Part shown: in pieces, positions 44,248-52,613 of the stretch | How positions within the stretch are numbered: position 1 is the first letter of the stretch | How the letters are laid out: each line of letters starts with the position of its first letter | Assembly: GCA_965246785.1 (NCBI GenBank) | Contig: CBDFFM010000030.1 | Coordinates: 1-64,000 of the forward strand | Direction of reading: 5' to 3' | Length of the DNA stretch: 64,000 nt | Source: UBA1952 sp965246785 | Lineage (GTDB): Bacteria; Bacteroidota; Bacteroidia; Chitinophagales; Chitinophagaceae | The notes under the pieces: model-generated | What the model saw: the letters and a program-made list of their open reading frames with translations, nothing else | Databases searched by the model: none | Told to the model about the DNA's origin: nothing | Program-made: the position numbers and the translations under genes

Positions 44248-45980
44248 GTTTGCAAAGCCTTCTTTTACGCACTTCTGTCTGCACCTTTTGCATTTTGCAT
44301 TTTGCATTTTGCATGGCAAAAGCGCAGCACGCAACAGAAGTCAAAGACTCCACCGACAGCGCACCATCCGCCGACCGGCTTTATTACGATGCCATAAAGG
44401 CCCGCATCAAAGGCGAGGATAAGGAAAGTGAGGCCCTACTGAAGCAGGTAATCAAGACAAAGCCTGATGACGCCGCACCTTATTACGACCTCAGCCGCCT
44501 GGCCCTGAAGCACAACGATGCAGAAAAGGCCACCGAGTACATTAAGAAGGCCATTGCCCTGGACGGCAGCAACAAGTGGTATCACGAGCAGTACGCCAAC
44601 GCGCTCACACTGCGCAGCGACTTCGCCGGCGCGGCAGATGAGTATGCGGGGCTGGCGAAGCGGGAGAAGTTCAACGAGCCTTACTTAGAGCGGAGCGCCC
44701 TGCTCTACCAGCGCATTGGCAAATACAAGGAGGCGCTGGCGCAGCTTGAAGCCCTTTATAAGCGCAGCGGCGACGACGATGCGCTCCTGCAGCAGCAGCA
44801 GGTCTATCTGAAGATGAATGACGTGGCCGGCGCCGCCCGCGTGGTGCGCGAGCTGATTACCCAAAATCCGAAAGAGCCGCGGTACTATGCCCTGCTCGTA
44901 GAGCTGTACGAAAATAACAAGCAGCCCGACAAGGCGAAGGAAGCGATAGACGAAATGGCGAAGCGTTTTCCCGCCGACCCCTCGTTGCAAATAGCGCAGG
45001 CCACTTCTGCGCTGAAGCGCGGCGATACCGCACATTACCGCGAGTACCTGCGCAAGGCCGTTATTAATAAAAACTTGGATGCCGAGACCCAAATCGGCCT
45101 CCTGCGCGGCTACATTGACGACCTTTCTGCGGATAGCCTGCGGCGGCGCGAGGCGGCATCCATCACCGAGCAGATTGTGGCGCAACACCCGGAGCATGTG
45201 GGCCTGCTATCATTTTACGCTTATGTGCTTGGCCAGAACCGGCGGAATGAGGAGGCAGCGCAGGCGCTGAAAAAAGCCATTGCCCTGAAGAAGGACGACT
45301 TCAGTATCTGGCAGCAATTGCTCTATGGCTATACCGACCGTCAGAGCGCCGACTCGCTTATTAAGTGGAGCGAGAAGGCGGCCCGGCTCTTCCCGAATCA
45401 GGCTGTTGTGCATTACCTAAACGGTGTCGGGCATTTCAATAAGAAGGAATACCCCGCTGCCATCTCCGCTATCAACCGCGCCATAGACTTAGAGCCGGAG
45501 GAGAAGGGTGAAGAGCTGGCGCAGATGCACACGATGCTCGGCGACATTTACAACACCACAAAACAGTACGCCCTCAGCGACAGCAACTACAGCGCAGCCC
45601 TGCGCCTTGACCCGCGCAACGCTTCTACGCTGAACAACTATGCTTATTACCTATCCGTACGCAATACGCGCTTAGACGATGCCGCGCGTATGTCCAAAGA
45701 ATCGCTGAAGATTCGCCCGGGTGAAGGCACCTTTTTAGACACTTACGGCTGGATACTTTACCAGCAAGGCAAGTACAAAGACGCACTGGAGTACATCCAG
45801 AAGGCCGTGGACACAAACCCGGCCGAAGCTGACCCGACGCTCTTTGAGCACCTCGGTGCAGTACAGTATAAGCTGGGCAATAAAGACGCCGCCGTAACCG
45901 CCTGGCAAAGAGCTAAAGAGCGCGGCAGCGAGAATGCCGACATTGACAAAATGATTTCGGAGCGGAAGCTGTATGAATAA
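44244..45980 (+). CDS. Exported tetratricopeptide repeat protein
   Basis: 578 residues; the start overlaps the preceding stop (ATGA). The signal sequence is odd, MSLQSLLLRTSVCTFCILHF then AFCMAKAQ, because part of it is encoded by a heptamer array; an in-frame ATG at 44313 at the array end would give a form without it. The rest is about a dozen TPR units (AAPYYDLSRLALKHNDAEKA, PRYYALLVELYENNKQPDKA, GTFLDTYGWILYQQGKYKDA). Periplasmic or outer-membrane-associated scaffold. It overlaps the DUF4292 gene by 8 bases. This TPR-DUF4292 pair is conserved in Bacteroidota and probably serves envelope assembly. Confidence 0.9.
   Translation: MSLQSLLLRTSVCTFCILHFAFCMAKAQHATEVKDSTDSAPSADRLYYDAIKARIKGEDKESEALLKQVIKTKPDDAAPYYDLSRLALKHNDAEKATEYIKKAIALDGSNKWYHEQYANALTLRSDFAGAADEYAGLAKREKFNEPYLERSALLYQRIGKYKEALAQLEALYKRSGDDDALLQQQQVYLKMNDVAGAARVVRELITQNPKEPRYYALLVELYENNKQPDKAKEAIDEMAKRFPADPSLQIAQATSALKRGDTAHYREYLRKAVINKNLDAETQIGLLRGYIDDLSADSLRRREAASITEQIVAQHPEHVGLLSFYAYVLGQNRRNEEAAQALKKAIALKKDDFSIWQQLLYGYTDRQSADSLIKWSEKAARLFPNQAVVHYLNGVGHFNKKEYPAAISAINRAIDLEPEEKGEELAQMHTMLGDIYNTTKQYALSDSNYSAALRLDPRNASTLNNYAYYLSVRNTRLDDAARMSKESLKIRPGEGTFLDTYGWILYQQGKYKDALEYIQKAVDTNPAEADPTLFEHLGAVQYKLGNKDAAVTAWQRAKERGSENADIDKMISERKLYE
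44286..44313 (+). repeat. Heptamer array (TTTTGCA)4 inside a signal-peptide sequence
   Basis: Four perfect tandem TTTTGCA units lie in the coding region of the signal peptide of the TPR protein. Since 7 is not a multiple of 3, gain or loss of one unit would shift the frame, while the in-frame ATG at the array end could still start a leaderless product. A candidate phase-variable switch. Confidence 0.9.
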
Positions 45981-46851
45981 AGCTTTGCTCCCGCTGCTGG
46001 CCCTATTGCTGTGGAGCGCGGCTTCCTGCAACGTTTACCGGCGTATTACCGGGCGCAGGCCGGCGGTTACGACTATTGATTCCAGCTTGCTTACCGTGCG
46101 TGATTCCATCTTGAGCACGGTGGATACTGCTATTGCCGCAACAGGTACCCCGGCTCCTGTTCCATCCACAGCGCGCCAAACCGATACCGCGCTGCTGGCT
46201 GCACTGCTGCCGCGCTGGCAGTTGCAGATGCCCTGGAGCACCTTCAGCGGCAAGGCGAGCGTGCATTACGAGGGCAAGGGCGAAAACAGGGATTTTGCCG
46301 CTACCATTCGTATGGAGCGGGGCAAGAGCGTATGGGTGAGCGTAACGGCGCTTGGCCTGTTTGAAGCCGCGCGCGTGCTTATCCGGCCTGACAGCATTTT
46401 CGTGCTTGACCGGATACACCGGGAGGCGCATATCCTGCCCTTTGCTGAGGCCGGCAGCCTGCTGCCCATCCGCTCGGATTTTGCGGCGCTGCAAAGCCTT
46501 ATCATCGGCGACCCGGTGCGGACGGGATACCAGCCTGACGCGGCAAGGGATACTGTTGATGCACTTATCATTAGCGCAAGCGCACCGGACTTTAGCCAAA
46601 GCATGCAGTTTGCGCGGGGCGATACCGCCTTGCACTATCAGGCCATTTCTGAAAGGGGAACTTTTCTTTTGGTAGAGTCCGGCAGCTACCGGCAGGCGGA
46701 TGCGGCGGGTCGGCGCTTTGCGGAGAAGCGTAGCCTGAACATCACGGATAAGGGCGAGCAGCAGGCGATAAGCATGGAGTTCAGTAAGGCCGATTTTGAT
46801 GAGTCGGTAGAAATTCCTTTCAGTGTGCCGGAGAAGTATGAGCGGAGGTAG
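45973..46851 (+). CDS. DUF4292 lipoprotein
   Basis: 292 residues. The N-terminus has a lipoprotein signal with lipobox-like SAASC (LLALLLWSAASCNVYRRITG), so it is probably lipidated and placed in the outer membrane. The body fits DUF4292: a beta-rich LolA/LolB-like fold (FSGKASVHYEGKGENRDFAA, MERGKSVWVSVTALGLFEAA, LDRIHREAHIL). Its start overlaps the TPR gene end by 8 bases, implying coupled translation. Family members are thought to act in lipoprotein or lipid handling, by fold similarity only. Confidence 0.87.
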   Translation: MNKALLPLLALLLWSAASCNVYRRITGRRPAVTTIDSSLLTVRDSILSTVDTAIAATGTPAPVPSTARQTDTALLAALLPRWQLQMPWSTFSGKASVHYEGKGENRDFAATIRMERGKSVWVSVTALGLFEAARVLIRPDSIFVLDRIHREAHILPFAEAGSLLPIRSDFAALQSLIIGDPVRTGYQPDAARDTVDALIISASAPDFSQSMQFARGDTALHYQAISERGTFLLVESGSYRQADAAGRRFAEKRSLNITDKGEQQAISMEFSKADFDESVEIPFSVPEKYERR

Positions 46852-46930
46852 GCGTAGGCGCACTAAAGCAACATGACGCTTTAAGCAACCCGACCGTAAT
46901 ACCTTTTTCGGCACCTTTGCCCGGAGCGTA

Positions 46931-47368
46931 ATGCTTGCTGCTATGTCCCGCCATTTATATCTGCTCCTGCTACTCTTCATTCCCGCCGTCGTTAGCGCCC
47001 AGGCACCCGACACGCTCGGCGTCATCGTTCATGCCGACCCGCGCCTTGCGCTTCTTTTCGTAAAGAAGCAGGAGACAGGCTACCACGGCATCAAAGGCTC
47101 CATCCATTCGCAGCATGGATTCCGTGTGCAGATTTACAATGGCAACAACCGTGGTGAGGCACAGCAGCGCAAGGTGGATTTTATACGCCGCTACCCGAAT
47201 GTCCGCTCCTATCTCAGCTACATCGCGCCCACCTTCCGCTTAAAGGTTGGCGACTTCAAGACGCGCGCGGCGGCCTACGAGCTATACAACCAAATCAACA
47301 ACATCTACACGCCCTGCATGGTGGTGCCGGACATTGTAGAAATCAACACCCTGCGCGACAATGATTGA
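46931..47368 (+). CDS. SPOR-domain protein
   Basis: 145 residues; the ATG at 46931 or, giving a neater signal peptide (MSRHLYLLLLLFIPAVVSAQ), the one at 46943. The C-terminal 80 residues form a SPOR domain (HGFRVQIYNGNNRGEAQQRK, FRLKVGDFKTRAAAYELYNQ), which binds denuded peptidoglycan glycans at division sites. A CACCTTTG box stands at 46912-46919. It overlaps the following M20 peptidase gene by 8 bases. Confidence 0.88.
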   Translation: MLAAMSRHLYLLLLLFIPAVVSAQAPDTLGVIVHADPRLALLFVKKQETGYHGIKGSIHSQHGFRVQIYNGNNRGEAQQRKVDFIRRYPNVRSYLSYIAPTFRLKVGDFKTRAAAYELYNQINNIYTPCMVVPDIVEINTLRDND

Positions 47369-48542
47369 CATCATCCGTCGCGAGACGGCAGAAGGCTTGC
47401 CGGAGTGGCAGCGTATCCGCCGCTACATCCACCAGCATCCGGAGCTTTCTTTTGAAGAGCATAAGACGGCGGCCTTTATCTCTGAGCAACTGACGGCCTG
47501 GGGCATACAGCATACAACCGGCATTGCCGGCACGGGTATCGTCGGCGTGCTGGAAGGAAGGACGGCCGGCAGCCGCTGCATTGCCATACGCGCGGAGCTT
47601 GATGCCTTGCCCATTGTAGAGGCGAATGAGGTTCCTTACAAGAGCGAAACGGAAGGTGTGATGCACGCCTGCGGGCATGACGTTCACACAACCTGCCTGC
47701 TTGGTGTGCTGCGCATCCTTTCGCAGCATACGGAAGACTGGGAAGGCCGCGTAAAATTCATCTTCCAGCCGGGAGAGGAGAAGCATCCCGGTGGTGGCAG
47801 CCTGATGATTGCGGAAGGTATATTGCAGCACCCCGATGTGGACGCCATTTTCGGACTGCACGTTTATCCAACGCTTCCCGCAGGAATGGTAGGCTTCCGC
47901 GGCGGGCAATACATGGCGAGCACAGACGAGATTCACATCACCATTTATGGCAAGGGCGGTCACGCGGCGCTGCCGCACCAGACGATTGACCCGATTGCGA
48001 TTGCGGCGCAGGTGATTACGGCCTTGCAGCAGGTAGTGAGTCGCAAGGGCAATCCCGTCTCGCCAAGCGTGCTTTCTTTTGGGAAGATTTCCGGCGGCAC
48101 AGTGAACAATGTCATTCCTGATACGCTTGAATTGAGCGGCACGCTGCGCACGATGGATGAAGATTGGCGCGCAAAAGCCCATGAGCTTATTCGCAGCATC
48201 GTGACCAATATCTGCGAAGCTTTCGGCGCTACGGCATACGTCAATATCCCGCAAGGGTATCCTTCCCTTTACAACAATCCTGAGCTGACGGCATCGGCTG
48301 AAGGCTGGGCCAAGGAATACCTTGGCGAAGGCCAGGTAAAAACATTAGACCTGCGGATGACGGCGGATGATTTTGCCTTCTACAGCCATAAGGTGCCCGG
48401 CTGCTACTTCCGCATCGGCACGAGTAAGGGGGGGCAGGAGTTCACGGCTTCGGTGCACAATCCGCACTTTGACATTGATGAGTCTGCAATGGTGACGGCG
48501 ATTGGGACGATGGGGTGGATTGTGGTGAATGCACTCAAATAG
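47361..48542 (+). CDS. M20D-family amidohydrolase/peptidase
   Basis: 393 residues. Metal-binding motifs are typical of N-acyl-amino-acid or hippurate hydrolases: MHACGHDVHTTCLLG, QPGEEKHPGGGSLM with the catalytic Glu, FGLHVYPTLP and the late DDFAFYSHKVPG; a dimerisation domain lies between about 185 and 300 (ITIYGKGGHAALPHQTIDPI). It releases amino acids from N-acyl or N-acetyl conjugates in the cytosol. No signal peptide. Translation is probably coupled to the SPOR gene. Confidence 0.92.
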   Translation: MIDIIRRETAEGLPEWQRIRRYIHQHPELSFEEHKTAAFISEQLTAWGIQHTTGIAGTGIVGVLEGRTAGSRCIAIRAELDALPIVEANEVPYKSETEGVMHACGHDVHTTCLLGVLRILSQHTEDWEGRVKFIFQPGEEKHPGGGSLMIAEGILQHPDVDAIFGLHVYPTLPAGMVGFRGGQYMASTDEIHITIYGKGGHAALPHQTIDPIAIAAQVITALQQVVSRKGNPVSPSVLSFGKISGGTVNNVIPDTLELSGTLRTMDEDWRAKAHELIRSIVTNICEAFGATAYVNIPQGYPSLYNNPELTASAEGWAKEYLGEGQVKTLDLRMTADDFAFYSHKVPGCYFRIGTSKGGQEFTASVHNPHFDIDESAMVTAIGTMGWIVVNALK

Positions 48543-48561
48543 TCAATATTGCTCGCCCAAT

Positions 48562-48695
48562 CTTTGTCATTCTGGAAGAATCTAATCTCTCGCAGCGAAT
48601 GTGCTGCTCACCAAAAAATCTTCCTTCCTTAAGAAAATCTCACAGATGCTTTAGCACAATGCTGCGAGCAAAGATTCCCTTCGCGAATGACAAAG
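48562..48695. repeat. Palindromic repeat with arms CTTTGTCATTC...CGCAGC
   Basis: Arms at 48562-48596 and 48661-48695 are complementary along about 35 bases with a few mismatches; they begin with CTTTGTCATTC and end with CTCGCAGC. It sits between the convergent M20 and ketosynthase genes. Similar sequence (TGTCAnnCTGAAAG) is seen at 56377-56428, so it is one of a family of REP-like palindromes. Confidence 0.75.
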
Positions 48696-48725
48696 TCGCT
48701 GAAAACAATAAGATACAGGTAGCGC

Positions 48726-49847
48726 CTAAATCTTGCTCCAGACAACAGCCGCATTACATCCCCCAAAACCGGAAGCCGACTTCAGCGCATAGCGGATTTC
48801 CTTCCGCTCTGATTGCCGGCTCACATTCACCTCATGCGGGACTCCAAGCGTCTCAAAACCGAGCGATGCAATCGTCTGACCGCGCCGGATGCTTTCTATC
48901 AGCATAGCGCTTTCTATTACGCCCGCCGCGCCGAGCGTGTGGCCGAGGTAGCCTTTTAGGCTGTGCAGCGGCGCGTGCAGCAGTCTGGTGCGGGCAAAGG
49001 CTTTGCTTTCCATCTCATCATTGTAAATGGTGGCCGTTCCGTGGGCAGAGATAGCATCAATGCCGGCGCCATTCAGCCCGCATTCCGCCAGAGCTTTTGA
49101 GATAGCAAGCGCTAGTTCCTCGCCCGTGCGTGAGGGGCCGGAGATGTGGTTGGCATCATTGGAAGTAGCGCCGCCGCAAAGCTGCGCCAATGGATTTCCA
49201 AGCTCTTTTGTAGAAAGAATAATCGTGGCCGCCGCCTCGCCGAGGTTGATGCCTTTGCGCGCTGCGTCAAAAGGACGGCAACGCTCATCGGCCAGCGCCT
49301 GAAAAGATTGAAAACCGGAAAGCACGAATGCGCTCAGTCTATCCGCGCCCGTAACGATGACCGTTTCGTACTGCCCGCTTTGGAGACTGCGCAGGGCGTA
49401 AATCAATCCCGTAACGCCGGATACGCAGGCGTGGGAAATGACTACTGGCTTTGTGCGGACACCGCAGGCTTCCGCAATCAGGCTTGCGCTGGTCGTGAGG
49501 CGGTTGCGGGTGTCCGGCTGGCCGCCCATCCATTCAATGTTACCCTTGGTGGTGGTGAAGATTAAGAGCGTCTTTGCCAAATCCGTTTCCGCGCAGCGGC
49601 CCAGTGCGTCTTTAACCGAGAACACGCTCATCCGCTCTATCGGTGACAGCTTTTCATCGCCTGCTTTATCAATCTTTTCCCATTGCTGCGGATAAAAAGC
49701 CGAGGCCCAGACGCCACGCGCGGAAAGCCGCCCGTCTTCTAAGAATCGCACACCGCTCTCACCGCGCTGCACTGCATCCCAAACCGTATTAGTATTTAAG
49801 CCAAGCGGGCAGGTGACGTTTGTAGCGATGCAGTAAACGGGTTTCAT
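48726..49847 (-). CDS. Beta-ketoacyl-ACP synthase of a small acyl operon
   Basis: 373 residues from ATG at 49847. A thiolase-fold enzyme with the active-site Cys in VISHACVSGVTGL and both His in ISAHGTATIYNDEMES and LKGYLGHTLGAAG. Slightly shorter than FabF (about 410), with an abbreviated N-terminus. It condenses malonyl-ACP with an acyl chain. It is the last gene of a five-gene minus-strand operon with ACP, LPLAT acyltransferase, dehydratase and thioesterase. That set is found inside aryl polyene and flexirubin clusters, so a pigment or special lipid product is plausible. Confidence 0.9.
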   Translation of the reverse strand: MKPVYCIATNVTCPLGLNTNTVWDAVQRGESGVRFLEDGRLSARGVWASAFYPQQWEKIDKAGDEKLSPIERMSVFSVKDALGRCAETDLAKTLLIFTTTKGNIEWMGGQPDTRNRLTTSASLIAEACGVRTKPVVISHACVSGVTGLIYALRSLQSGQYETVIVTGADRLSAFVLSGFQSFQALADERCRPFDAARKGINLGEAAATIILSTKELGNPLAQLCGGATSNDANHISGPSRTGEELALAISKALAECGLNGAGIDAISAHGTATIYNDEMESKAFARTRLLHAPLHSLKGYLGHTLGAAGVIESAMLIESIRRGQTIASLGFETLGVPHEVNVSRQSERKEIRYALKSASGFGGCNAAVVWSKI

Positions 49848-49867
49848 TTCGGCAACAAACTGTAAAC

Positions 49868-50293
49868 TTACTCTGCCAGCCATTGCTTCTTCCATTCCGC
49901 CATAAAGGGCGGCACCGTCAGCATCAGTTCCAGCGACTCTCGCGCCATGAATACCTGCACAGAGCTGCCCGTGGCAATGCGCTCGCTGGTATTACAATCA
50001 GTGATGGTGTAATCAAAAAGCAGCTTTGCCGCCGGCGTGTCCACGTACGTCGTCTCTAAGCAGATGGTGTGGCCGTATCGCAGAATGCGGCGGTAGTTGC
50101 AGTCAATGTGGATGATGGGTATCACAATGTCCTTGCGGTACAAATCCAGGTAGCGCAGTCCATATGCCGCGCCGAAGGCCTCACGCCCATCCTCAAAGTA
50201 GCGGATGAAGTGCCCGTGCCAGACGATGCCGAGCGGGTCGGCCTCGCTGAACTTAACCTCTATCTCGGTGCTGTGGATGAGCGTCTGCTTCAC
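49868..50293 (-). CDS. 4-hydroxybenzoyl-CoA thioesterase-like (hotdog) protein
   Basis: 141 residues from a GTG. The hotdog motif EVKFSEADPLGIVWHGHFIRYFEDG carries the catalytic Asp of the YbgC/4HBT group; the rest (GHTICLETTYVDTPAAKLLF) fits the fold. It probably releases or edits acyl groups from the ACP. Spacing of 23 bases from the dehydratase and 20 to the ketosynthase shows one operon. Confidence 0.9.
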   Translation of the reverse strand: MKQTLIHSTEIEVKFSEADPLGIVWHGHFIRYFEDGREAFGAAYGLRYLDLYRKDIVIPIIHIDCNYRRILRYGHTICLETTYVDTPAAKLLFDYTITDCNTSERIATGSSVQVFMARESLELMLTVPPFMAEWKKQWLAE

Positions 50294-50316
50294 GCAGTGA
50301 AAGTAATGTAGTGGCC

Positions 50317-50715
50317 TTATGGCTGTACGAAGATTTTAAGCTCGCAGGATGCCAGCAATTCGCCATTGCTGCCCCGTACAGTCGCTTGGACAATATGCGC
50401 GCTCATCACCTGATGCAGATAGCTCACCTCCGTATGTATTGTTTCCCCGACAGCCGGCAGCTTTTCTACTTTCAAATTCTTCAGTGCGCCAATGTAGCCT
50501 ACGGATGGCGTGCTATCTGCACTGTGCGGCAAGCCCGCGCCTGCGGCCTGCGCCATGTGCTCCACAAGTCCGGATTCGGAGAAGCGGCCACTTTCCACTA
50601 GCACGTTGTCCTCCTTAATAATAAACTCGGCGCGCGCAAGTCTTCCTTCCGTGCGAATGCCGTCTATCATCACAAAAGGCGACCGATGCGGCAGGCGTTT
50701 CAAGATGTCATTCAT
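50317..50715 (-). CDS. 3-hydroxyacyl-ACP dehydratase-like protein
   Basis: 132 residues with the FabZ/FabA-type start LPHRSPFVMIDGI (catalytic His) and ESGLVEHMAQAAGAGLP (catalytic Glu helix). This short form resembles the ApeP-type dehydratases of aryl polyene clusters. It would dehydrate the hydroxyacyl-ACP intermediate. No ketoreductase is encoded in the operon, so that step must be supplied elsewhere. Confidence 0.85.
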   Translation of the reverse strand: MNDILKRLPHRSPFVMIDGIRTEGRLARAEFIIKEDNVLVESGRFSESGLVEHMAQAAGAGLPHSADSTPSVGYIGALKNLKVEKLPAVGETIHTEVSYLHQVMSAHIVQATVRGSNGELLASCELKIFVQP

Positions 50716-50720
50716 ATAGT

Positions 50721-51620
50721 CTAAGGCCGGGCCTTCCAGAAATCGTAGTAGTTAAACCATTGGTCAGGGTATTGACGAAGCTCGCATTCCAGCAAGCCCG
50801 TAAAGTCGTCCAGCATTCGTTCCGCACCGCTCGTGCCGCGCCCTTCGTATGTCTTTGCGGCCCAACCCTTAAAATGGTAATGGAAGGTAGTTTCTTTAAA
50901 AGCAAAGACAAAGCACACCGGCGCGCGCAGCTTAGAGGCCAGCAGAAATGGCCCCGCGGGAAAGTGCGCCTCCTCGCCCAGAAAGTCATGCGTCATCGTG
51001 CGGTTGCCCGGACGGAAGCGGTCGGCGTGGAGGCAAATCAACTCGCCGCGTTGGAGCGCAGCGCTCATCTCAAAGACGTGGCTCAGGTCTTCGCGCACGT
51101 AGATGATGTTGAAGGAGCGCTTCTGGTCATACTGTGCCATGAGGGCCTTGAGTTGCTCGGCCTCGCCGTCGTACATCAGCACATTGATGGTGGCGCCCAC
51201 GCGCCGAAGCATATGGCCGGCTACCTCCCAGTTGCCGAGATGCGCGGATACGATAAGACCGCCCTTGCCGCTTGCAGCCAGCGCTTCCAAGTTTTCCACG
51301 CCGTCATGGGTAAATGTGAGCTTGTCGCCTGTGCCGGTGAGCACAGCTACTTTGTCAATCAGCGTCTGGCCAAAGAAGTAAATGTTGCGCTTAATGAGCC
51401 GGGCGGCTTTGCCAGATGAAAAGCCCATTCGCTGCTCATAGAGGTAGCGCAACGGTTTTGTAGCGGCAGGAACGAACAGGCGGTAATAAAGCCCAACGGC
51501 GTGCAACAGCTTATAGGCGGCGCTTAATCCGCCTTTGCGCAGCAGGGTGATAAAAATCCGGTAACCAAGACTGCTTCCGCGCGAGCGGCCCTGCCAGGCA
51601 GTAGTGCTTTGCTCACTCAT
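50721..51620 (-). CDS. LpxL/HtrB-family (LPLAT) acyltransferase
   Basis: 299 residues. The LPLAT signature is present: SAHLGNWEVAGHMLRRVG (substituting for HxxxxD/E) and LICLHADRFRPGNRTM, with FPAGPFLLASKLRAPVCFVF. An N-terminal hydrophobic stretch suggests membrane association. Relatives in lipid A synthesis use acyl-ACP; in aryl polyene clusters they attach the chain to a lipid. It starts 11 bases after the ACP gene and ends 5 bases before the dehydratase. Confidence 0.9.
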   Translation of the reverse strand: MSEQSTTAWQGRSRGSSLGYRIFITLLRKGGLSAAYKLLHAVGLYYRLFVPAATKPLRYLYEQRMGFSSGKAARLIKRNIYFFGQTLIDKVAVLTGTGDKLTFTHDGVENLEALAASGKGGLIVSAHLGNWEVAGHMLRRVGATINVLMYDGEAEQLKALMAQYDQKRSFNIIYVREDLSHVFEMSAALQRGELICLHADRFRPGNRTMTHDFLGEEAHFPAGPFLLASKLRAPVCFVFAFKETTFHYHFKGWAAKTYEGRGTSGAERMLDDFTGLLECELRQYPDQWFNYYDFWKARP

Positions 51621-51631
51621 TATCGCATTAG

Positions 51632-51883
51632 CTAATTAGCTAATTGCAACCGCCCTTCCACGTAGTTGTAAAAGTCATCCAGCGTCTTCATCGTCTGGAA
51701 ATCCTCGGGCTTTACCTTAAAGCCGAAGTGCTGCTCAATAGCCACGACGAGGTCTATATAGTCCAGCGAGTCTAAGTCCAACGCTTCCTTGAGCGATGCG
51801 TCGGGCGTGAGGCCGGCACGGTCGGCCTCAAAATCTTCTTCCAGGAAGGCGTTGATGCGGGTGATGATTTCTTGACGGTTCAT
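51632..51883 (-). CDS. Acyl carrier protein
   Basis: 83 residues from ATG at 51883 (a longer frame lacks support). The phosphopantetheine serine lies in EALDLDSLDYIDLVVAIEQH. Acidic four-helix protein. It heads the operon, so its promoter should lie in 51884-52052. A dedicated ACP beside a ketosynthase, dehydratase, thioesterase and acyltransferase points to a specialised acyl pathway rather than general fatty acid synthesis. Confidence 0.95.
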   Translation of the reverse strand: MNRQEIITRINAFLEEDFEADRAGLTPDASLKEALDLDSLDYIDLVVAIEQHFGFKVKPEDFQTMKTLDDFYNYVEGRLQLAN

Positions 51884-52052
51884 AATGCACGTTTTCGTTA
51901 CAGGATGCGCCGAGCGTACCTGGTGCATCTGCCCAACAATCCGCAAACGGAAATGTTGGTGAAGCGCAAAAATACAGCCGGCGGCGCAGCATAAGGCCTG
52001 CGCGGCAAAGGAGCCGTCCGTAAACTAAGAAAATTATACCGCGCCGGGAGCC

Positions 52053-52316
52053 TCAGCAATAGAGGTTTATGACGCTGTTGAGCGGAATGTGGAGGCCGCC
52101 TTTGAGCGTAACGTGGTTGTCTGTTACCGACCAAACCGTCGTCTCTACCGCCTTAGGCCCGGCGGTTGTTTCAAAGGTGATGACTGTTTTGCCCTTGAAC
52201 TCGTTGCCGAGGCGGCAGGAGTATTGGAGTTGGTTCAGCCAGAATGCGGAACGGTCCACAAATGCCGGGACGATGCGGTGCTCCGGTATCTGTTCTTTCG
52301 CGATGATTGCAGCCAT
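52053..52316 (-). CDS. Small conserved-looking hypothetical protein
   Basis: 87 residues from the ATG at 52316 (MAAIIAKEQIPEHRIVPAFV). Mixed alpha/beta (FWLNQLQYSCRLGNEFKGKT, VTDNHVTLKGGLHIPLNSVI), no signal or membrane segment. Its last strand pattern recalls small Sm-like or SH3-like barrels, but I recognise no family. It lies upstream of the ACP operon on the same strand with a gap of 169 bases. Confidence 0.6.
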   Translation of the reverse strand: MAAIIAKEQIPEHRIVPAFVDRSAFWLNQLQYSCRLGNEFKGKTVITFETTAGPKAVETTVWSVTDNHVTLKGGLHIPLNSVINLYC

Positions 52317-52486
52317 AGCGTTGTGCAATGTTTGAAAATTGCTAATGCTAATGTAGAGCCTCACAACGCGTCAACGCATCACGCATGGCTGTTCTTGACA
52401 CATTAATGGCGGTAAAGGGGAGGATGGTTGCGGGGAACGGGTTGAGCGCATCACCTTACTACGTCATGACCTGCTCGAACATAGCT

Positions 52487-52590
52487 GTCATTGCGGGCAG
52501 CAGACCCGCAATCTCCTGAAAGCTGTTACACTGCTTAGTAGAATTCCCGCAGCCTTTATTGCAATGGTTGCGGGTCAAGCCCGCAATGAC
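52487..52590. repeat. Palindromic repeat with arms GTCATTGCGGGC
   Basis: Arms 52487-52513 and 52566-52590 are inverted copies (GTCATTGCGGGC ... ACCCGCAAyC); each is itself palindromic. It occupies most of the region between the hypothetical gene and the NtrY-like kinase (52317-52613), which shows nothing else. One of several REP-like palindromes in the window. Confidence 0.75.
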
Positions 52591-52613
52591 GGGAACTATT
52601 AAGCAGCGTCACA

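Noticed and set aside
46003..47025. 340-codon minus-strand frame over the DUF4292 gene, and 303-codon minus frame 47343-48254 over the M20 peptidase
   Set aside because: Both are antisense shadows of conserved genes with clear motifs; their translations are low-complexity and rich in Arg/Ala/His as expected for GC-rich antisense frames.
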